Of a stretch of 38,374 nucleotides of DNA, positions 10,471 through 20,974 are shown in pieces. Within the stretch, counting starts at the first letter, position 1, and every line of letters starts with the position of its first letter. Source of the DNA: Thermomucor indicae-seudaticae (taxonomy: Eukaryota > Mucoromycota > Mucoromycetes > Mucorales > Lichtheimiaceae); assembly GCA_000787465.1 (NCBI GenBank), contig JSYX01000279.1, positions 1-38,374 on the forward strand. The letters run 5' to 3'. Below the pieces are notes generated by a model that saw only the letters and a program-made list of their open reading frames with translations, made no database searches and had not been told where the DNA came from. Made by a program: the position numbers and the translations under genes.

Positions 10471-11240
10471 TTATACAGCTTTTGCAAACCATTGATCAAG
10501 ACGAGCGAATTTTGATTGACATCGACGGAGACCTCCGGTATGCAAAACGGGATTGCTTTTTGGTGCCTCCTGCTGTTGTTGTAACATGACGGATAACAGA
10601 GAGATCGGCTTTTCCGTGACAGTATTAGGAGAACATGCAGTGGCAGCCGCCGGGTCGTGCTTTGTAAAAAGGAGCTCGCATTTATCATCATCATCGTCTA
10701 TCGTATCTGATGATACGGAAGAACAGGATGACATGGACGTGCGGTTGGTGTTCCAATCTGTGTCACATTCGACGTCGCTTGCGTCAGTGTCTGATTCGTC
10801 ATCTGATATATAGAATTTGTTGTGTCGTGGAGTAGGAAGAGGACTGGCATGCGAAGCAGACTTGTTAGGAGTTACTGACACGGACGATACTTGCAAATCA
10901 GGTAAGGATCGGGATCGAAAGAGAAGCGCGGTGGTGGTGATTGGGGCGGTTGGGGAAGGCAAAGCCAAGCTGGCGGGTGGAGTTCGTTTCTGCATCACTG
11001 CTTGCCGATACCATAACCGCCAAGTCAAATTTTCAAGACGGAATCCATCACGGATGTTCCGTTTATACTTTGTAAAGGCTGTTTAAGGAGACCATCGTTA
11101 GCGATTCTTTTATGCGAAGAAATCACCCAAAATTATACATTACCAGCCCAAAGCGAGGACAGCTCATCAAGATTATTCCAAGAAAATGTCCAGGTATTGT
11201 GTAGATTAATAATTAATCGATGCATATCCATGGCTGCCAT
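10471..11240 (-). CDS. AreA GATA-like (DUF1752, PF08550-type) domain protein
   Basis: Two exons, 11240-11144 and 11078-10471 (intron 65 nt), giving 234 aa. Joining them restores the hallmark of the fungal DUF1752 domain: a short helical region ending LSSLWAAFTKYK, then GFRLENLTWRLWYR. The intron interrupts this block. The rest is Ser/Thr/Asp rich and probably disordered, with acidic patches (SDDESDTDASDVECDTD and IDDDDDK) and a basic end (RRCQSKFARLDQWFAKAV). The domain occurs N-terminally in nitrogen regulators such as AreA and in many proteins without a GATA zinc finger. No zinc finger is present here. The function is unknown; a regulatory or signalling adaptor role is only a guess. The start is the first Met of a closely spaced Met trio (11240, 11231, 11225). 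Confidence 0.75.
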
Positions 11241-12466
11241 GACAACAAAGTGCCAGGTAATGTAACAATAAGAGTGAGGGGTTCTTCTCCCTCCTTTGTT
11301 CACTCACTACTTTTATAAAAGTTTTTGAGTCGCCGAACATACCCGCACTTTGGGGTGGTTTTGCGCCGGAGAATACGGATGCCCCAGGGGTGTTGCGTTT
11401 GCTATCGATGGGGTTGTCAGTTTAATATGTCAAGCACAAGCTCTTGTCATTGGATCCAATTAGACAAGCAGGACCATTAATAAAGCCGGTACAGAAAAGA
11501 CACGTACAGTACATTGCAGCGCAAAAAGAAGACTTCTTGACTGGGCTGAACTGGTCTGAGCTCACCCTGATCAGTATGGATCGGGCGGGCAATGAAGAGT
11601 TTCAGAACCTTATCGATAGAGCCCTTGCAGGAACATTGTTGCTTTTCATGGCTGTTGCAAAAGATGACGCCTTATCATTTGCCAACTACATGTCGTAGTT
11701 TCTCAGATCATGCACAAACCCTCCAGAAGCAGCTTTCTTCCGTCATGGTCATGTCCTGGGTTCCTGAAGCAATGGTGTCCCGTGCCCTGTGGGGCTCTGG
11801 CTTTGAACCCGTCTTTGCGTCACTGTTTCAATTGTTGTTACGCTTTACGTCTGAGCAGCTTTTGGGGTTGAAATGTCACCTGCAGCATTGCACCTTGTCA
11901 ACTGACAATCCATTCAGGAACGTTTAATTTGCTTCAGCCGTCCACGCCAGCCAGTGCACTGAGTACATGTAGTCTGTGGAATCGATATCTACGCTACTCC
12001 GATGGACTTCATCTTTGGCACAAAAGAGAATTCGCACGAGCCATGCAAGCATAACTATAGATGCGCTACGTAAAGGAGGTGTCACTCCTGCTTCTAACGC
12101 ACCACATCCGTGTACAGAGCTAGAGCTTTTTATATGCCGCCACTCGGAATAATTGGGACAACAGATGAAGTTGGGTTATGGCTAATACCGTTTGTTGTTT
12201 TCGAAGGCAAAGGCGTGCGATGAAATGCAAAGGACGTCCGAAGCTGACGGAGGATGCAAATTGTCGAAAGCCTGAAGATATTCAACAAACTCTGTCGGGA
12301 TCCCGTTTAGTACCTATTGACGAAAAGGGTTAATGCAATAAAGTAGTAGCATTACGCACAAGTCATCCGCTGCGGACAGAGTGTGTCTTATGTGCATAAG
12401 CGCTGAGCGATCTCGTATCATACTTTGCTGTTACTGACCAAAGTTTACACGAAGAGGTAGAGAAAA
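11241..12466. other. Intergenic region, no supported gene
   Basis: About 1.2 kb. An 84-codon frame at 11444-11698 (plus) and an overlapping 111-codon frame at 11592-11927 show no family motif, and I cannot tell whether either is real. The sequence around 11330-11700 reads like degraded coding DNA in shifting frames (short sensible stretches broken by stops), but no family could be named. The left end carries the promoter of the AreA-like gene; the right end is the 3' flank of the oxidase gene. Confidence 0.4.
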
Positions 12467-13914
12467 CTATAGATGGGAGAGCAAGCTTTGTATGCCTGCC
12501 GATTTCTTCTGCAGAGCCGCATAACCTTCTTCCACAAGCCGTGCGACATGCTTAGCTGAACCCCAACTGGATTGATACCCAAATCCGTCATGTCCATAGT
12601 TGTGTGCCAACAAAACGGGTTTCCCGGACCGAGAAGCTGTGCAAAAAACATCATCATTATCATCCTTGTTTTCACTAATCCTTGTGCCTTTATATACTTT
12701 ACTTTTGAATTCATTCTCGACGCGGGGTCCACCTAGACGATTTGAAGAACAAATGCCAAGGGCGTGACCTGCAGTGTCCAGCTTGCCTATACCTTTGCCG
12801 TTCGTGAGCTCAGGGCAGTACTTGCATGCACGTTCCATAATATCTTTGGGCAAGTCGTGGTCCCCGGTTGTGCTATTATACCAAAAGTGTTTGCCTCGAA
12901 GTCTACCCTAGAGCCGATCTTTTCTCTTGTTGAAATACCTTGGTTGCCACTCCTGTGTTGTCCCTAGGACCACGATGCCATCAGACCGAGGTATAATATA
13001 AGTGTAAGAATCGGGCGCTATGTAAACGAATGTTTAAAAACATAATGCAATATCTAAGTGTTGTAGGGACAGACATACTCTTTACTGACAACGTCTTGCG
13101 GATATGTCCAGCACGTACAAGCACATTCTGTTCTCGGACAGGCAAGACTCCTTTGTCAAAGACGCCGTTCAGCTTTGTGGCGTGTCGGCCTGCGCAATTC
13201 ACAATAACATCGACCGTCTCGTCTTGATCGACTGCATCCAGGATATCTGTCAACTCAATTCTTTTGCGTTTGCCACCCAAGGAAAGGAATTGGGCCAGAA
13301 GCCACTTTAAATATCGCTCGGGATAGATTGATACTGCAACCAAGTTAGTAAGATATTCGCTTGGATCATTGTCTCCTTAAACTAATAACCTGTTGTGAAA
13401 CGGTAACCGACGGCGGCATAAGGCGGCAATTCATCCTTGGGAATTCCTTGAAACTACTCTCACATAAGCTTATTTTGCAGAAAATCACACGCCTCTGTAT
13501 TCCTTACGCCAGGCACTAGGCTATTCCACCAAGGGTTGAGCTGGTCCGCATCAGGCTGTTCGTAATAATCAAATGCAGGTAGTACCATGATACCAGCTTC
13601 AGCCGCTTGACATTTGGCAAGTTCCCAAAGCAGCTTGAACGTTTCGGATTCGTAGCCTACGTACAAAATTATGTTTCTTTCCTCGAACGACGATCGTCTG
13701 TGAGTAAAACCACTAACTTACGCTGTAATCTAGCATCCGAATTGGGCGCCATGCTTTTCCATTGTACTCCGGACTCATAGCCTGCACTCTTGTCGCCTGG
13801 GAAATGCTTTGCAAGAACAGTTACGTCGTAGCCCTTGATCTGGAGCACAAGAGCTGTTGTCAGGCCAATGACTCCAGCGCCGATGACATGAACTTTAGGC
13901 GTTTGTTTCAGCAT
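12467..13914 (-). CDS. DAO1: D-amino-acid oxidase, peroxisomal
   Basis: Seven exons: 13914-13722, 13656-13508, 13453-13390, 13333-13079, 13017-12939, 12872-12703, 12636-12467; 359 aa, the usual family length. It oxidises D-amino acids to keto acids with FAD, releasing H2O2 and ammonia. Seen: FAD-binding HVIGAGVIGLTTAL at 9-22, the NCAGRHA segment, YIIPRSDGIVVLGTT, LGGPRVE near the substrate arginine region, and HNYGHDGFGYQSSWG near the end. The C-terminus is SHL, a functional PTS1 variant also found at the end of mammalian DAO. The last intron (12702-12637, 66 nt) has no in-frame stop, so its retention would add 22 residues. An upstream in-frame Met at 13959 is possible, but a CTGTACAG just before 13914 looks like a splice acceptor, suggesting a leader intron. 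Confidence 0.92.
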
Positions 13915-14226
13915 ATGGAAAAGGAACTGTACAGGAAAGAAAGCCGATGAAGAAAACAACAGCGTAAATGAAGACTTTAATGCGCCTTAAGCTTAGGTCA
14001 TATGATGATCTTCTCACACTATTCTAAGAGTGTTTATGCTGCGCGAGAACTTTTTTTTGCACAAAATTTTACACACTGACCTGGATAACAATGGTTGTCG
14101 AGCAATACAAACATTCGTCAATCAGTATCTCATTTGCGAGAATTATTGTTTTACCCTTATCGGCTTAATGCTCTTTAAGATAAGTCAATAAGAGTAGCCT
14201 TTACATGAAAATTGATCTGTACGGCC
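13915..14226. other. Upstream region of the D-amino-acid oxidase gene
   Basis: AT-rich, no coding signal seen. It should contain the promoter of the oxidase gene. A pyrimidine-rich stretch ending CTGTACAG on the minus strand (about 13926-13945) could be the acceptor of an intron in the 5' leader. Confidence 0.4.
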
Positions 14227-14451
14227 TTAGCCGGTCCTGGGGTGGTCGCCAGGATTTACTCGCTTTGTGGTGGGATGAAGCACCATGGTCGTCCTGCATA
14301 GGTGAAATGCCGCATTGTTGTTTGCAGCCATGATGTCACGATGGAATACAGTGCGGGTATTTGCATCGACTCCAGTGGGTCTCAGACATGCATCTCTTGT
14401 CATCACATTTATGCCAACTATAGCTGTAATTAAGTATGTGGAGGAAGACAA
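14227..14451 (-). pseudogene. Possible TnpB/Fanzor-like nuclease C-terminal fragment
   Basis: A 74-codon open stretch contains TVFHRDIMAANNNA, which resembles the RuvC-III signature of TnpB and eukaryotic Fanzor proteins (RD-x-x-AA-x-N). It is preceded by IVGINVMTRDACLRPTG, the place where the family has its zinc-ribbon cysteines and a strand leading to the RD motif; only one cysteine remains. No upstream RuvC-I/II parts were found in the neighbouring bases on this strand, and the frame just upstream is closed, so this would be a decayed fragment. The assignment rests on one short motif and is tentative; a chance open frame is the alternative. Confidence 0.3.
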
Positions 14452-14659
14452 TGTCTCCGGTAAATGTACGTCCTCTCAAGATGTCGCCACTCATGACAAC
14501 AGTGTGGTTTCGCGCAGCTGAATTGGAACGCTTTTTCCAGGTTAAGTCGAGATTCGATGCAAGTGAAAAAGCATAATGAGCCAGAAAGCGTGAAAACTCG
14601 TCAGCGTTTTTGGCTGTTCTGACAGCACATACCTGTCGACTGGTTATGACTATGCACTA

Positions 14660-14685
14660 GAAGCGTTCGCATACGCTTCGAACGC
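14660..14685. repeat. Two overlapping, mutually exclusive inverted repeats
   Basis: GAAGCGT (14660-14666) pairs with ACGCTTC (14673-14679) around a 6-base loop. The shifted GCGTTCG (14663-14669) pairs with CGAACGC (14679-14685) around a 9-base loop. The two 7-bp stems share bases, so only one can form at a time. No gene is adjacent, and no function is proposed. Confidence 0.5.
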
Positions 14686-15138
14686 ACATCACAGTATCTT
14701 TACATAATCAAATTAATCAAATATGTGGATGGACGATATCGGCTTTCTCCAGTACACTTTCTGTAAACCGGTTAGTTGGAATCGTAAGCAGCGTGCCTTA
14801 AACGTGGCAACTAGGTATACAAGAAAGCTCAAGACGTCCCTCGGGCGACCTTCATCCGAAGCATACAATGACAGTTGAGGTTATCAAAAGTATATCCATT
14901 TACGGGCTGTCATCTAGTGTTTTGCGCAATTCCTCCCTTCAGTAGCAAGCCAAAGTCATTTTAGCTGTTTGCTTGTTTCCAACGATGGATGTCCTTTACA
15001 CAACGAGGCCAAGCGAACAGAATTCTAAAGACATGGCTTCTTTATTCCCGAACTCTTGCCAGCGAAGTGAATATTGCCATTACGATCGCACACATAAAGA
15101 ACGTTATGCATTTCGAATGAGACGTGCTTGGATTGAAG
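14686..15138. other. Gene-poor stretch
   Basis: No supported gene. Short frames such as that at 14973-15164 (plus) show no recognisable motif and run into the insertion described next. Confidence 0.4.
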
Positions 15139-15186
15139 ATTCCTTGGCGCCTACTCCAGCCTAACAAAAAAAAATTCCTTGGCGCC
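15139..15186 (+). mobile_element. Very short polyA-tailed retro-insertion flanked by a 13-bp target-site duplication
   Basis: The 13-mer ATTCCTTGGCGCC occurs at 15139-15151 and again at 15174-15186. Between the copies lies TACTCCAGCCTAAC (15152-15165) followed by 8-9 A. A direct flanking duplication plus an A-tail is the mark of target-primed reverse transcription by a LINE, with extreme 5' truncation. The same 14 bases plus a polyA tail, flanked by a different duplication, recur at 18372-18440. The source element (LINE or SINE) is not in the window. Confidence 0.75.
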
Positions 15187-17400
15187 CGGGTCTCAAACCA
15201 TTTTGCCCTGCCCGCTAAACACTTCGCTCATGAATAGAATCTTTTGCACGCGCAACAAGTCAGAGGGGACAAAGAAATGGAAATGGAAGAGTCTTCGTGC
15301 ACCGGAAGAGGACAAGTCGAGTGGATAGGAGCACAGGAAGCTCAAGGGCAGGATTGGACAAAGAACATGCAATAGTTGGGACGAGGGCGCGTCGAACTTT
15401 GCTACCTGAATCTATCCCGTTTGAAGCCCTTGTCCCATCTGAAATGTAAAAAAGTACCATCCGAGAGAAAGATTCACAAAAAGGTCTGAGGAACAAGAGC
15501 GTTACATAGCATCGCAAAGTGTTTGATATCTGCACCAGTTTCAGGATTCTTCTGAGTACGGTCTCATGGATTGTTACGAAGAAGATCAGAACGAAGAAGA
15601 ACACGAGGATGACTCTTCTGATAAAATGGTTTGTTATATGACTATCTTTTGAGGACTAGAACAGTAATTTATGACCAAGTAAAAGAAAACATTCCTCTTT
15701 GACGCCAAGCCTGTAGCCTATTATGCGCTATGCGGCCTTCTTTTGCGCTGTCAGCCTGTCAGTCGGATGTGAACTGTCTCTTTTGCGTTAACTAAAAGTT
15801 CTTTAACCCAACATTTACCGGATTGCTCCCTTAGGACTGATTTGTGATGGTATGAAAGAGAGAATGTATGTGGGACACGACAGTGTCCAACCGTAGAACC
15901 ATAGAAATAATCTCGAGAATAAACATGGTAGTGTCTCACCGTAGTTCTGATCTTGTCATTCTTTTGAAGATTGTATTACAAAACTTAATTGGCAGCACAA
16001 CAACAGTTCGTGTATGAAGGCCGTTTATTCAAACTGCAGTATGGTTCTTGTGCTTTTTTGGCTTCTCAGCTTGGGGTGTGCTTCGCTACTTTTTCGCAGG
16101 GCCCAAATGACTGTCGGCGGAAGCTTCTATCTTTGCGGCAGTCTCTAGCACAACTCTCTATCACCAAACGAATGTAAGCTCACGGACATAATAATTTCTT
16201 TTGCCACTAACCTTCATTTTCATTATCGATTCCACTGCCTGTGGCAGCAAACGGTAACTCGACCAATGCCGTCGCGAGTGGAAATTCAAGACATCGAACC
16301 ATCTTATACTGGGCCTCGTGGTCCAGATCTATGCGGTAGCCGACGCACTTTCGGCCTTACCATGTTCTTGTTGATGCTGCTTGGGATCACCTTCTGCATC
16401 GGGTGCTTATAACTTGTGCGAAACTACAACAGTAAGTGCGCGAAATTCCTTTCATCAGACCCCAAATTGATCTCCCAAATTGACGCAAAAGGACCCTCGA
16501 GTAGCGCAAACATTTTTGACAAGTCCAGCATTTCCACGTTGTCCAATTTCCAGATTGGCCAAGCATGCAACAATGTCACTAAGATTGGCTGAAATTCTGA
16601 AGTAGTTGGACGACCCGTGGTCGCATTTTCGTGTGGAGAGTCGATCGCGTGAAACAGGCATTGTGCAGCCCGGAAACCAGAATACCTGGATAGCAGTAAC
16701 CAATAGCCATTGCATATATCTTGAAAAGCACTCCAATGATCACGGAAGTTATTTAATTCGCTACTACATTCGGTTCTTGCGCTGGCACCGGTAAGGACGT
16801 CTGTCGTGAAGAGGCGGTAGATGCAGTTTCAAGATTGGTCATGTCGAAGGCGCCAGCACATGCAGTGATTGCAGCGAACAGCTCAACGGCAAACCTGTCT
16901 TTTTCCATCTCCGCATAGAAGAAATCTGGCGGTCCTCGAAAATCTCGGGGGCATCAAAGAACTTGCTCTCCACACCTTCCAGCTCACTTTCCTTCGTCGT
17001 TTCTTCACGAAAACGCTTCTAAATCGCACGATTATCATTCATCTGTATAAACGACGCGTATTTCCACGCCGTCGGAGCTTCAACAAACCGGACTTGGAGT
17101 TTAAAACTTTTCAAATGCTGCGCTCGCGCACGGCGCGCCCGCGGGGTTTTGCTTCCGATATGGCCGACTTACATTGCAAAACAGGCAAGATCAGGGACGC
17201 TCTGGCGTGCTGCCGCACGCCCGCAGGCAGCAGAAACTCTGCCCGTGGCGGAGTGTCATTTCTCCACGCAATACTATCCTGACTCCATCTACTATATCAT
17301 TCTGCAAAAGTGCATATGATTCATACATAATATGCCTTCGCACATTACTACGAATAAACGGATACCAAATTTACAGAGACAACACATGCCATGGATCACT
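15187..17400. other. Gene-poor interval without a supported gene
   Basis: About 2.2 kb. Open frames at 15260-15604 (minus), 15989-16177 (plus), 16455-16736 (minus) and 16869-17282 (plus) were examined and show no domain, no family motif and no convincing splice structure. The part at 17160-17250 is GC-rich, with short complementary runs (CTGCC and GGCAG). No tRNA, rRNA or other RNA gene was recognised. Confidence 0.4.
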
Positions 17401-17645
17401 GCCGCTATTACGGTTCTTACTTGCACGGACTAAACCCTGAACTTATCACTATCATCCTAAACCTTAGTGCTATACCCTGAAACTTAAAACCCTAAACATT
17501 AAGACTTCGCTTCGCTCAGGCAACACACACATGCTTTTTGGTGTTTTCAGACATGCTGCTATTGACTTTGACAAGACTACATTCACGCTCGTTTCGCTCG
17601 CGCGAACATCTACGTCGAATCCCTCAACCCTAACCCTACCTAAGC
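17401..17645 (+). repeat. Degenerate telomere-like CCCTAA/ACCCT units mixed with TTCGCTC phrases
   Basis: Scattered units such as TAAACCCTGAAC, ATACCCTGAAAC, AAAACCCTAAAC and CAACCCTAACCCTACC occur within about 245 bp. Two TTCGCTC-type phrases (CTTCGCTTCGCTC near 17507, CGTTTCGCTCGCG near 17599) lie among them. CCCTAA is the complement of the fungal telomere repeat TTAGGG, so this may be an interstitial telomeric scar or a degenerate satellite. The array is imperfect and not periodic. Confidence 0.45.
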
Positions 17646-18371
17646 CCGCTGTCGCGGACGATGATTGTCCTTACCTCCCACCAGAGAGCTATCCTTCAAC
17701 GAGATGACTCCACAGCCAGCAAACCATGCTCGCCTACCGACAGGCGAAGAGAATTGCGCCAATGTTGAGTAGATTTTGGAAAAGAACCACAAGCAGTTGA
17801 CGCCCACGCTCAATTGTGTACGTATATCGTGATAATCCTGCACCCCTGAAACGCATGATAAAGTACCGGGAACATCTTGAAACAAAGAAAGGAGGTAGAA
17901 ACATTCCCCGTGCTAAAGCAATTGAACAACCTTCAAATCGCCCAGGATCGTCCACACGTTGACCAAAGTGGGCACCGCAGAAAAGGAAACATGGAGTTCC
18001 AAAAGCCAAGAATCCAAGACAGGCATCCGCAATCAAGTATTCCAACGGTCCCTAGATAAAAGAACGAACAAATATAGAAATCGATATAACAATGACTCGT
18101 AAGTACGATAGCAGATGGATACGGTGGTGTGGTAGGCAACGAGAATTTCAAAAGTTCCATACGGGAAATAGGAAAGCGAAAGAGAGTCAGAAGTGAGAGA
18201 GGTGAAAGTGAAAGAAAGGTGAAAGAGAGAGAGAAAGAGAGATAAAAGCGAAAGAAAGTTGGTGATAGTGCATCAAAATTCCCGACATCCGACTTCGTTT
18301 CCCACGCGCGTGTTCGCGTCAGACTTCCGGAGGGAAAATTTTTCACGCGCAGAAACGACAAAAACGCACGT
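17646..18371. other. Gene-poor stretch with a purine-rich GA tract
   Basis: No supported gene. Bases about 18160-18265 of the plus strand are nearly all A and G (GAAAGAGAG-type units with occasional T), a long polypurine tract. The long minus-strand frame across it (17933-18457) merely translates the tract into Leu/Ser/Phe and is not a credible protein. Confidence 0.5.
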
Positions 18372-18440
18372 AACCGTATAACCGTCTGGGCGGCTTTACT
18401 CCAGCCTAACAAAAAAAAAAAAAAAAAACCGTATAACCGT
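18372..18440 (+). mobile_element. Second polyA-tailed retro-insertion of the same family, with a 14-bp target-site duplication
   Basis: AACCGTATAACCGT is present at 18372-18385 and 18427-18440. The insert between them is a 25-base body, CTGGGCGGCT followed by TTACTCCAGCCTAAC (18386-18410), and then about 16-18 A. The last 14 bases before the tail are identical to the insert at 15152-15165, so both came from the same 3' end, truncated at different points. The perfect duplications and long A-tail suggest a recent event. Confidence 0.8.
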
Positions 18441-20085
18441 TTCATTACACGAGACACGTAAGAACCACGTCTACACCGATTGATACAGAAAAAAAGAGTA
18501 AAAACGAGAAACTAATATTAAAACGTGTTTGACTTCATGAACACGTGTCTTACCGCTCCTCTTTTGCAGACACGGGAATTCACACACGTATGTATATGGG
18601 TACCTCAGTTTTCCATCAGTTCATTACCGCTGTCATCATGATCACTCATTAGAAACCAGTACGAAAAAAATTGTATGCCCTTACGCGTGCATATGTGCAG
18701 AAAGAGTCCTTTGACTGTAATTCGCGCTTTTTGCACGTTTTTCACGTTTTTGTCACGCCTTCAAGTGCCGAAGAAAAAAGTGTCTTTGCCTTCCCGTAAC
18801 GCGACAAGCGATAAGTGACTGTTATACCGTGCCCAACAGGTCCTCCTCACTGAGTGAGATAACACAAACAACGTGTGGCAACTTATGAACATTGATGATA
18901 ATGTATTTTGCGCATATTGTATCAATTGTTAGTGCATGTCATACACAGGATTTTCTTTTTGCTTGGTACGATATGTAAGAAGTATTGCCATTGAAGCCGT
19001 TTGGAGATGATCGCTTCTGAGGCAGCTGTACGCCTGCTTCGAGTTTAGACCAAGGAAATTTCCACGACGGAATACTGCTTAGTCATGGTTGCTTCTTATC
19101 CAAAGTAACGTAGAGTCAGTTATGCACTATCACGCGTAAATACTGCTAAAATTGTCCCAAGAGAGGCCAAAATGGAGAGTTTTCTGATGTAATGCGCAGC
19201 ATCTTTCGAACGAACAAAAAGAGTCGGAGAGATAATTCTATTCATCCCATACTTGCTGTTATGTAACGGCCGAAGCATCTGCATTAGAAGTATTGCTACA
19301 AACATAGGGATATGGTGCCGATCGTCTAAACTCGACAATTTTTGAAAAAAGTGCCAAATTTTTCAATTGAAGCGCCGCTTTATTGTATACCAATTTCACA
19401 CATTTTCAAACTACGAACAGCTTTTTATTCGTCAAGTATATCCTTCTGTGTGACTTACTTCTTCACTGCCTTCTCGGCAACTAACCCAACGAGACTTTCG
19501 TGATGGGCATCCCGTTTCCTGAGATTAAATCTACCCATATCCGCGATCGAAATGAAAAAACAATAAAGCAGTAGAATGCAGCTGGCACGTTTGTCCGGAC
19601 AGCTGTCCTTTATATACGCTGTGAGGCAATTCGTTTCGTATTGAATCATCTGCTCAAAACCGTCAACCCGCATCGATCCGAAGCTGTTTTCATCAGAAAT
19701 ATCTATCAAATATATATAATTACTTTCGCTAGCTGGTCAGTGAGCACTGTGAGCCAATCTCATGATGAGGAAGCTGAGGTGAAGCCGTAATCATTATTAG
19801 TCATTGAACATTTGGCGCTGCTAAAACGTAAATAAGGCGGGAGTGACCCTATAATCGACAGAAGCGTATATGCGACGAGCATCTACGTTCGAATACGCGT
19901 TCCACGCGTGCCGTATGTTACATGAATCGCCGGGAAAATATTTAACCGCCCGTTCTTGTGCAATCGCCATGAGCAATAGGTGCACTGACCCTGTGCCATT
20001 CGCCAGATCTACTTATAATTTAAACACCGACAGTCCGTTTTTGGACGCCTATTTCTCCACATTTTATTAGCACAATGAAAAATCC
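18441..20085. other. Gene-poor, AT-rich interval
   Basis: About 1.6 kb with no supported gene. Short frames at 19120-19338 (minus), 19455-19709 (minus) and 19870-20070 (plus) lack any family motif. A CACGTTTTT phrase is repeated near 18735-18760. Confidence 0.4.
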
Positions 20086-20134
20086 AATCCATAACAGTTA
20101 TTCTTTAGAGGCATGAAAAGCATTGTTATGGATT
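20086..20134. repeat. 11-bp perfect inverted repeat upstream of the KDZ-like remnant
   Basis: AATCCATAACA at 20086-20096 is the exact reverse complement of TGTTATGGATT at 20124-20134, leaving a 27-base loop. It lies just before the transposase-like remnant. It might be a hairpin or a terminal-repeat scar, but no matching copy was found downstream of that remnant. Confidence 0.45.
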
Positions 20135-20150
20135 AGTTTTCCTGAATATT

Positions 20151-20974
20151 GTGGGTAACTTCTGTAATAAGAGCTGGAAGATGTACCCAAAAATTGTTGA
20201 GTTAAGGAGCTGCGCGCGATTCTTCGACCGATATCGAGCAAGAGAGCTCAAAAAGCAGTTGCGGCCCCTTCGTGCAGCAGTTGTCAGTTATGCGCTGCTG
20301 CAAGAAGAACAAAAAAAACATAATGGTAATAATGAGTTCTACTACCAAGTGCTACGGGCTTTAACACTGATTGACCGCAGGATACAAACTACGCAGCGGG
20401 TCGTAACTGCGTTAAAAACGCAAAGGCCAAGATTAACACAATCGTCGAGGATTGTCGCGCCCGCGGCTTGCTCAACCCGAACATTCCCCTTAGAGACATA
20501 ATGGACCCAGCCAGCGGCTTTTAGCAGTCCCATGGCTTGCAAAGCCTTAACAGCAACGCGGCCGGAATAGACCAATACCTCAAGTATTGCCGAGCTGAAG
20601 AAGAGCTGAAATTCCTAGAGCGACGAGTGCTGGGTGCATGAAACTCATTAGAAATTGCTAATATATAGACTTTGCAGCTTCAGTCGGAAGGTCCTCGGGT
20701 TGAGCAATACTTCACAGATTGCATCAGATTACTCGAAACAGCAGCAAGGAAGGCCGCGGGGTACCAAGACCCCAGTACTCCCAGTACTGCGGTTATGTCT
20801 GGTCAAGTGGTGCCTCTGCGGAAGCTTCTCCAGAAGCTGCGCACAGTTAAAAGTCGCGTCCTGGGCGACCTACGGCCTGTCATTACCGCTGGCAGGCCGG
20901 CGAACCCAGACGACAATGAAGACTACCTCTTTGATCTTGAGGAAGACGCGGTAGATTTTAGTGACGACGAATAA
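20151..20974 (+). pseudogene. Remnant resembling the C-terminal region of a KDZ (CxC-type) transposase
   Basis: Three coding blocks join through two plausible introns (20326-20396 and 20627-20677, the second with a GCTAAT branch motif and TTTGCAG acceptor). The joined product is helical and charged: LKKQLRPLRAAVVSYALL, then AKINTIVEDCRARGLLNPNI, PLRDIMDP, LNSNAAGIDQYLKYCRAEEE, LKFLERR, VEQYFTDCIRLLETAA, and an acidic end (LFDLEEDAVDFSDDE) before the stop at 20972-20974. The arrangement CRARGLL, DIMDP, LNS-x-AA, RAEEEL recalls the tail of fungal KDZ transposases. One in-frame TAG (20522-20524) falls where a Trp codon would fit. No upstream catalytic part was found, so it is either a truncated transposon remnant or the tail of a gene with unrecognised upstream exons. 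Alternatively, it is a single-copy coiled-coil gene with one nonsense mutation. Confidence 0.45.

Noticed and set aside
13451..13510. Two stop codons breaking the D-amino-acid oxidase after WWNSLVPGV
   Set aside because: They lie inside a 54-nt intron (13507-13454) with a strong GTAAGG donor; splicing restores LVPGFQGIPKDELPP.
15181..15199. Possible tRNA-like CGGGTCTCAAACC segment
   Set aside because: No acceptor stem or cloverleaf could be drawn around it.
17933..18457. 174-codon minus-strand open frame
   Set aside because: It translates a GA-repeat and a polyA tract into low-complexity Phe/Leu/Ser sequence; there is no family motif.
20389..20420. Frameshift in the KDZ-like remnant
   Set aside because: A 71-nt intron (20326-20396) links the frames without an indel; only the TAG at 20522 remains unexplained.
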